A stretch of DNA of 9,436 bases, taken from the NCBI GenBank assembly GCA_031260865.1, contig JAISKQ010000276.1, forward strand, positions 1-9,436, in the 5' to 3' direction. This document shows, in pieces, positions 6,559 through 9,436 of this stretch; positions within the stretch are counted from its first letter, which is position 1, and every line of letters starts with the position of its first letter. The notes beneath the pieces are model-generated. The model had not been told where the DNA came from and searched no databases. It was given only the letters and a program-made list of their open reading frames with translations. This DNA is from Prevotella sp. GTDB lineage: Bacteria > Bacteroidota > Bacteroidia > Bacteroidales > Dysgonomonadaceae. The translations under genes were made by a program, and so were the position numbers.

Positions 6559-6892
6559 AATATTATTATATATTATAGTTGTTGCGTTATTTTGTTTTAC
6601 TTCTTGTAAAACAACTAACGATAATATATCCAATAAGCCTGATTATTATCCAATAGGAGGTTTAATACCCGATGAAGATACTGCAAAGAATATCGCAGAA
6701 ATTATTTGGAAAAAGCACTATGGGGAAGGTATCGAAAAGCAAAAGCCATTTATTGCTATACTAGAGAACGGAATATGGTATGTAAAAGGGAATAGTGATT
6801 TTATGTTGAAAAATAAGATGGTAGGGGGAATAGCCTATATAGAGATTTCACAACATGATTGTCATATATTAAATATATCCCATACAAAATAG
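6545..6892 (+). CDS. NTF2-fold immunity lipoprotein for CT3
   Basis: A 115-residue protein from the ATG at 6545 (MKTNRILL); an ATG five codons upstream at 6530 is possible and would deepen the overlap with the toxin gene. It opens with a lipoprotein-type signal: basic start, hydrophobic stretch (ILLYIIVVALFCF), then T-S-C with the likely lipidated Cys at residue 21, suggesting a periplasm-facing membrane anchor. The mature part fits the NTF2-fold immunity domain: G-G-L-I-P-D-E-D-T-A-K-N-I-A-E-I-I-W, then YGEGIEKQKPF, an IWYVKG strand, GGIAYIEI and a final ILNISH. This family is known to sit next to polymorphic toxins in Bacteroidetes. The overlap with CT3 implies translational coupling. A membrane-anchored immunity protein hints that CT3 acts in, or passes through, the periplasm; that is inference. 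Confidence 0.82.
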   Translation: MKTNRILLYIIVVALFCFTSCKTTNDNISNKPDYYPIGGLIPDEDTAKNIAEIIWKKHYGEGIEKQKPFIAILENGIWYVKGNSDFMLKNKMVGGIAYIEISQHDCHILNISHTK

Positions 6893-7037
6893 GTCTCGTC
6901 TAAAATAATAAGAGACGAAAAAAGCGACAAATAAAAATAGAGAAAGAGTTGTTACTTTTGTTACCTTTTATGATTAGCCAGCATCCAAGGGTGGAGGTTG
7001 GCTAATGACTGAGAGTTGTTACGTTTGTTACCTTTTT
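6893..7037 (+). repeat. Inter-cassette linker, shortened copy D with duplicated leader motif
   Basis: This spacer keeps only the ends of the linker: GTCTCGTCT at 6893-6901 (as in copy C) and the leader-like motif, which here occurs twice (6946-6969 and 7013-7037, one base different over 24). The central part of copies A-C is missing. A hairpin TCGTCT / AGACGA spans 6896-6918 just after the immunity stop codon, and an 8-bp inverted repeat spans 6973-7006 between the two motif copies. At 7038 the rhs core begins at the standard junction. I see no gene in it. Confidence 0.7.
6973..7006. repeat. Inverted repeat ATTAGCCA / TGGCTAAT
   Basis: Perfect 8-bp arms separated by 18 bases, lying between two copies of the leader-like motif and absent from the other linkers. 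A further G-T pair (C-C-A-G-C against G-T-T-G-G) would lengthen the stem in RNA. Its role is unknown; it may be a small insertion. Confidence 0.6.
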
Positions 7038-7660
7038 GCCAACGGGGCGATGAAGTCAGATTTAAACAAAGGTATTTCGCAAATCCAATATAATTCCTTA
7101 AATTTACCAAGGTTAATGGATGTAAAAAGTCCCGTTGCAGAGGCAAGGAACGAATACACCTATTCGGCAGGAGGAGCAAAACTAAAGGTTGTGCAGAAGT
7201 GGAATCCGAGTTATTTGACCGCTCCGGTGATCGGCTCGGCAATCAATACGAGTTCTTTGACGATGAACAAGACGACTGATTATGTCGGCAATATCATTTA
7301 TGAAAACAACTCATTAAAAAGGATACTTGTAGACGGTGGATATATTGAAAATGGGATTTATTACTATTATTTGACAGATCACCTTGGTAATAATAGGATT
7401 GTAGTTAATGCAAGCGGTACGGTGATTCAAAAGAACCACTATTATCCGTTTGGAATGTCATTTGCAGAGAATAGTGTTTCTGAACAGGGCTTGCAACCGT
7501 ATAAATATAATAATAAGGAACTGGATCAGATGCACGGGGTAAACATGTACGATTATTCTGCCAGACATTTAGCTTTGGATATTCCGAGATTTACGACGGT
7601 AGACCCGCTGGCGGAGAAGTATTATAGCATTAGTCCGTATGCGTATGTAGGGAATAATCC

Positions 7661-7698
7661 GTTGAAGTTTATAGATCCGACGGGGATGGATTATTGGA
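7661..7698 (+). repeat. 38-bp direct repeat, first copy
   Basis: Starts GTTGAAGTTTATAGATCCGA and encodes LKFIDPTGMDYW in the core frame. It recurs at 7735-7772 with one mismatch, offset by 74 bases, so the reading frame shifts between copies. Confidence 0.92.
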
Positions 7699-7720
7699 AG
7701 GTAATTTCTTACCTTCTTTT
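7697..7720 (+). terminator. Perfect hairpin with T-tract inside cassette 4
   Basis: GAAGGTAA-tttc-TTACCTTC (7697-7716) is a perfect 8-bp stem with a four-base loop, followed directly by TTTT. This has the form of a short intrinsic terminator. It lies between the two copies of the 38-bp repeat, exactly between core and toxin. The stem is AT-rich, so its strength is uncertain. Confidence 0.45.
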
Positions 7721-7734
7721 CTTAAAGCTGCTCT

Positions 7735-7772
7735 GTTGAAGTTTATAGATCCGACTGGGATGGATTATTGGA
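7735..7772 (+). repeat. 38-bp direct repeat, second copy
   Basis: Second copy of 7661-7698, in the frame of the downstream toxin. It marks where the CT4 frame would join a core. Confidence 0.92.
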
Positions 7773-8455
7773 GTACCAATGACCCGGAATTAATCAAGCA
7801 GTTCTTAAATTCAATGGGGTGTGGTTCAAGTGTACATGATATGTCAAATTGGAATCATGCAACAGATGCAGAGTTTTTAGGCAGAGGTACATTTAATGAC
7901 GAAACAGGGAAATTCCATACAAGTTATGCCTCATATGAAAATGGTGTTGCAACAGTTACGGGAGTTACTCTTGACACTAACATAAAACCAGGGGCAACAT
8001 CAGAAGGAATGGGCTATCCTGGTGCATTTGTATATAGTTATAATAATGACTTTCCTTCTTATCTAGGGCATAATTTTGGAGGACGTCTCTATACAGATGC
8101 TTATAATTTAGTTCAAAGAGGAATATTCTCATCTCTTTATGCTGATGAATATGCTTTTGACCCTACTTATTATGATGATGGCACGACAGGATGGGCGGTG
8201 AATACTGAAGGGCGTATAACGGGCAAATATGACGAATCAGGTATATTTTTTGTTCCTGTTGGAGGTGGAAAAGGCGGGGCATTGGGATTTGCCAAAGAAC
8301 ATATGAAGAATGCAAGGCGATCTACAAAAGGAAAACATCAAGCAGGTCAAAAGAGAAAACAAGTTGATTATGGGGGAGAAAGAGGAGATACTAATAGAAG
8401 ACCCCCTCGACAGAAACCAAATGGATGGAAAGGCTCCTGGCCTCCAAAAAACTAA
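7735..8455 (+). pseudogene. Cassette 4 toxin region CT4, out of frame with its core
   Basis: The toxin-encoding part of cassette 4. The frame is open from about 7694, but the rhs-derived part begins with the second LKFIDPTGMDYW at 7735. Residues count from 7694. It continues with STNDPELIKQFLNSMG (27-42) and NWNHATDAEF (52-61), a region of about 150 residues closely similar to the pre-toxin part of CT1 and ending at GRITG (173-177). A glycine-rich hinge (GGGKGG, 190-195) precedes a short, very basic tip (about 204-253): RRSTKGKHQAGQKRKQ, GGERGDTNRR, and a KGSWPPKN end. I cannot name the family; the basic, His/Arg/Asp-containing tip suits a nucleic-acid-targeting toxin, which is inference. Alone it has no good start and is presumably silent. 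Confidence 0.78.
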
Positions 8456-8474
8456 TTTAAATGGAAAGACAGTT

Positions 8475-8993
8475 ATGAAATTAATTAAAAATAATTTTTG
8501 TACAATCCTTTTGAAAGGACGAAAAGATACCCTTCAAGGGATATTGATATATGCAGGGATTGAATGGGTCTTACTGAAATATGTTCCCGTAGATTATGTC
8601 CTTGATGGATATTTAATTATCAGAAACCGATATATAAAAAAAATAGAAAGAGGAGAAGATGAAATATTTAATGAAACTGTCATTCATCTTAAATGGACAG
8701 TAGAAAAATTTGAAGGGGAATTTCCTAATCTGAATGGATATTTAGATATTTTATATTATCTAATGCAAAAACAAACAGTAATTCAATTTGATTTTCATGA
8801 CGATAGTATCTCTTATATTGGAAAGATAAAGAAAATTCATACGAAAACTATGCGAATAGAAAGTATGAATCCTAAAGGAGAATGGGACGGAGAAAGTTCA
8901 TATCTATTAGAACGTGTAAGGACTATTCAATTTGATAATGATTATATAAACTCCCTGATAGCTTATAATAAATACATAGAGTCATTAAAATAG
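8475..8993 (+). CDS. Putative immunity protein for CT4, 172 aa
   Basis: A gene 19 bases after the CT4 stop codon. The frame opens upstream inside the toxin gene (8310), but ATG 8475 (MKLIKNNFCT) is the likely start because the upstream part is a shadow of the toxin, and GGAAAG lies 7-12 bases before the ATG. The product has no signal peptide or membrane segment. Its two halves look alike in pattern: G-I-L-I-Y-A-G... D-G-Y-L-I-I-R-N-R-Y-I-K-K-I (about 23-54) and a second strand-rich part, Y-I-G-K-I-K-K-I-H... L-E-R-V-R-T-I-Q-F-D (about 115-156). This suggests two small beta-barrels, possibly Sm-like; that is a visual guess. I recognise no named family. Its immunity role is inferred from position. 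Confidence 0.7.
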   Translation: MKLIKNNFCTILLKGRKDTLQGILIYAGIEWVLLKYVPVDYVLDGYLIIRNRYIKKIERGEDEIFNETVIHLKWTVEKFEGEFPNLNGYLDILYYLMQKQTVIQFDFHDDSISYIGKIKKIHTKTMRIESMNPKGEWDGESSYLLERVRTIQFDNDYINSLIAYNKYIESLK

Positions 8994-9012
8994 AATAATA
9001 GATAAATAAATA

Positions 9013-9173
9013 ACACCCGCTGGTGCAGACGTCTCGTCTGAGTGTTGCGTAGCAATAATTATAGTCCTGCCAGTGTTCGGCAGAGATAGTTATCATTTTT
9101 CATAAAATTTATCTATATAGGAAGGAGATGAAATAGGGGAAAAGATGAAAGAGTTGTTGCTATTGCTGCTTTT
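9013..9173 (+). repeat. Inter-cassette linker, copy C, joined to an NVEALA gene
   Basis: Full-length linker almost identical to copy A in its middle. Hairpins: CAGACG-tct-CGTCTG (9026-9040), TTGC-gta-GCAA (about 9045-9055) and CTGCC-agtgttc-GGCAG. Unlike the other copies, it does not run into the rhs core. The sequence continues through a purine-rich, ribosome-binding-site-like stretch (AGGAAGGAG, 9119-9127) and ATGAAAGAG into the hydrophobic leader and body of an NVEALA peptide gene, suggesting this copy shows the linker's original context. Bases 8994-9012 hold nothing recognisable. Confidence 0.83.
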
Positions 9174-9268
9174 AATGTAAATATGAATACAGAGAATAGC
9201 AATATGTCGGCATTGAGTTTAGCTAATGTGGAAGCGTTGGCGCAGAATGAAGGTGAAGCCACCGGTTT
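9145..9268 (+). pseudogene. NVEALA-family peptide gene, frameshifted and cut by an IS
   Basis: The frame from 9183 encodes MNTENSNMSALSLANVEALA followed by QNEGEATG, with the signature N-V-E-A-L-A that defines the NVEALA family of small exported peptides in Bacteroides and relatives. In the same frame just upstream (9150-9182) is a hydrophobic leader, R-V-V-A-I-A-A-F-N-V-N, but no start codon: an in-frame TGA sits at 9129. An ATG at 9145 is one base out of frame; one extra A in its GAAAGA would give M-K-R-V-V-A-I-A-A-F, the expected leader. The usual Cys-rich tail after NVEALA is missing because an IS begins at about 9269; reading on gives LGSSRKTGG and a stop at 9294-9296. It is probably dead twice over, unless translation starts at 9183, which would yield a leaderless peptide. 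Confidence 0.7.
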
Positions 9269-9436
9269 GGGCTCTTCCCGAAAAACTGGGGGCTAAGCAT
9301 AAATGTTAGTAAGACGGAATAAAAAATAGGGGATATGATTGACCCCTCTGAGTGTAGCCCTGAAAGCTTTGATTTTAGCATTGAACGATTCGGCGGAAGC
9401 ATTGGTTGAACGATTATCAAAGAAGTTTAAGATGGT
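9269..9436 (-). mobile_element. End of a second insertion sequence (ISL3/ISAon1-like)
   Basis: At about 9269-9270 the NVEALA gene stops resembling its family and the sequence GGGCTCTTCCCGAAAAACTG begins. GGCTCTT-type ends are typical of ISL3-like elements. The 3' end of a minus-strand transposase lies about 23 bases inside. The other end and the target duplication lie outside the window, so the boundary is an estimate. Confidence 0.65.
9293..9436 (-). CDS. Transposase C-terminus (DDE, ISL3/ISAon1-like), partial
   Basis: Reading the minus strand from the window edge gives 47 residues ending at a TAG complementary to 9293-9295. They include NRSTNASAESFNAKIKAFRA, then LRGVNHIPYFLFRLTNIYA. The S/T-N-A-x-A-E-x-F-N-x-K-I-K-x-F-R stretch is the conserved C-terminal part of DDE transposases of the ISL3 (DDE_Tnp_ISL3) type, with the Glu as the likely third catalytic acidic residue. 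This pattern is common in Bacteroidales ISs. The N-terminal part and first two catalytic Asp residues lie beyond the right edge. Placing it in ISL3 proper or the related ISAon1 group is tentative. A minus-strand reading of 9223-9420 in another frame is a shadow. Confidence 0.8.
   Translation of the reverse strand, partial: TILNFFDNRSTNASAESFNAKIKAFRATLRGVNHIPYFLFRLTNIYA

Larger units (their letters stand above)
7050..7739 (+). pseudogene. Orphan Rhs cassette 4, core part (frameshifted before its toxin)
   Basis: The core starts at the standard junction (7038), and the ATG at 7050 is equivalent to that of cassette 2. An in-frame ATG at 7005 would only add linker-derived codons. All core landmarks are present: YYYYLTDHLGNNR, HYYPFGMSF, YKYNNKELD, YDYSARHL, SPYAYVGNNPLKFIDPTGMDYW. 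After that the frame runs into a 36-base unique insert and stops at 7739 (KVISYLLFLKLLC). The toxin continues in another frame after a second copy of KFIDPTGMDYW. The product is therefore a core without a toxin unless the frame is repaired. Bases 7413-7538 match cassette 2 (2500-2625) with three mismatches in 126. Confidence 0.85.

Noticed and set aside
7005..7049. Earlier start of cassette 4 at ATG 7005
   Set aside because: The added 15 codons come from the linker and are not present in the other cassettes in this frame; ATG 7050 matches the cassette 2 start.
1964..9173. CRISPR array, since a repeat recurs several times
   Set aside because: The repeats are about 160 bp, few, diverged and separated by whole genes; there are no short regular spacers or cas genes.
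9223..9420. Minus-strand 65-codon frame across the IS end
   Set aside because: It is out of frame with the recognisable transposase C-terminus (9293-9436) and crosses the IS boundary.

Overview
The window looks like accessory DNA from a gut-type Bacteroidales genome (Bacteroides or Parabacteroides). The evidence is the AT-rich Bacteroidete codon use, an NVEALA-family peptide gene (a family known mainly from these genera), an IS4-type element of the kind common there, and the start of a second IS with a Bacteroidales-like transposase. Almost everything else is one Rhs (YD-repeat) polymorphic-toxin locus.

Layout. Bases 2-1516 are the 3' end of an rhs gene that enters from the left edge: the RHS core, then a variable C-terminal toxin region (CT1), followed 5 bases later by a small putative immunity gene (1522-1863). 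Three more units of the same design follow, each starting at the same point of the rhs core (the codons for A-N-G-[AS]-M): cassette 2 (2125-3832, hydrophobic CT2 plus membrane immunity protein), cassette 3 (4068-6892, DUF4329/JAMM-like CT3 plus NTF2-fold immunity lipoprotein) and cassette 4 (7038-8993, CT4 plus an unrecognised immunity protein). They lack the rest of the rhs gene, so they look like silent, swappable toxin/immunity 3' ends, the orphan-module architecture known for rhs and cdiA loci.

Between the units lies a recurrent linker of about 160 bp (A 1964-2124, B 3891-4067, a shortened form D 6893-7037, C 9013-9173). It carries three small hairpins and ends in a hydrophobic-leader-like motif. 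In copies A, B and D this motif joins the rhs core at one conserved junction. In the last copy, C, it continues into an NVEALA gene, so the linkers appear to be copies of the 5' region of an NVEALA gene.

Damage and mobility. Cassette 3 is split by a 1311-bp IS4-family element (4329-5639) flanked by a 13-bp target duplication. Cassette 4 has a 38-bp direct duplication enclosing a perfect hairpin with a T-tract, which puts its core and toxin out of frame. The NVEALA gene is cut by the end of a second IS (from about 9269) whose minus-strand transposase leaves the window at the right edge.

Working together: the expressed left gene would deliver one toxin tip protected by its adjacent immunity gene. 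The silent cassettes store alternative tips, each with its own immunity gene, that homologous recombination through the shared core could exchange. Mosaic blocks of near-identity between cassettes indicate that such exchange has happened.
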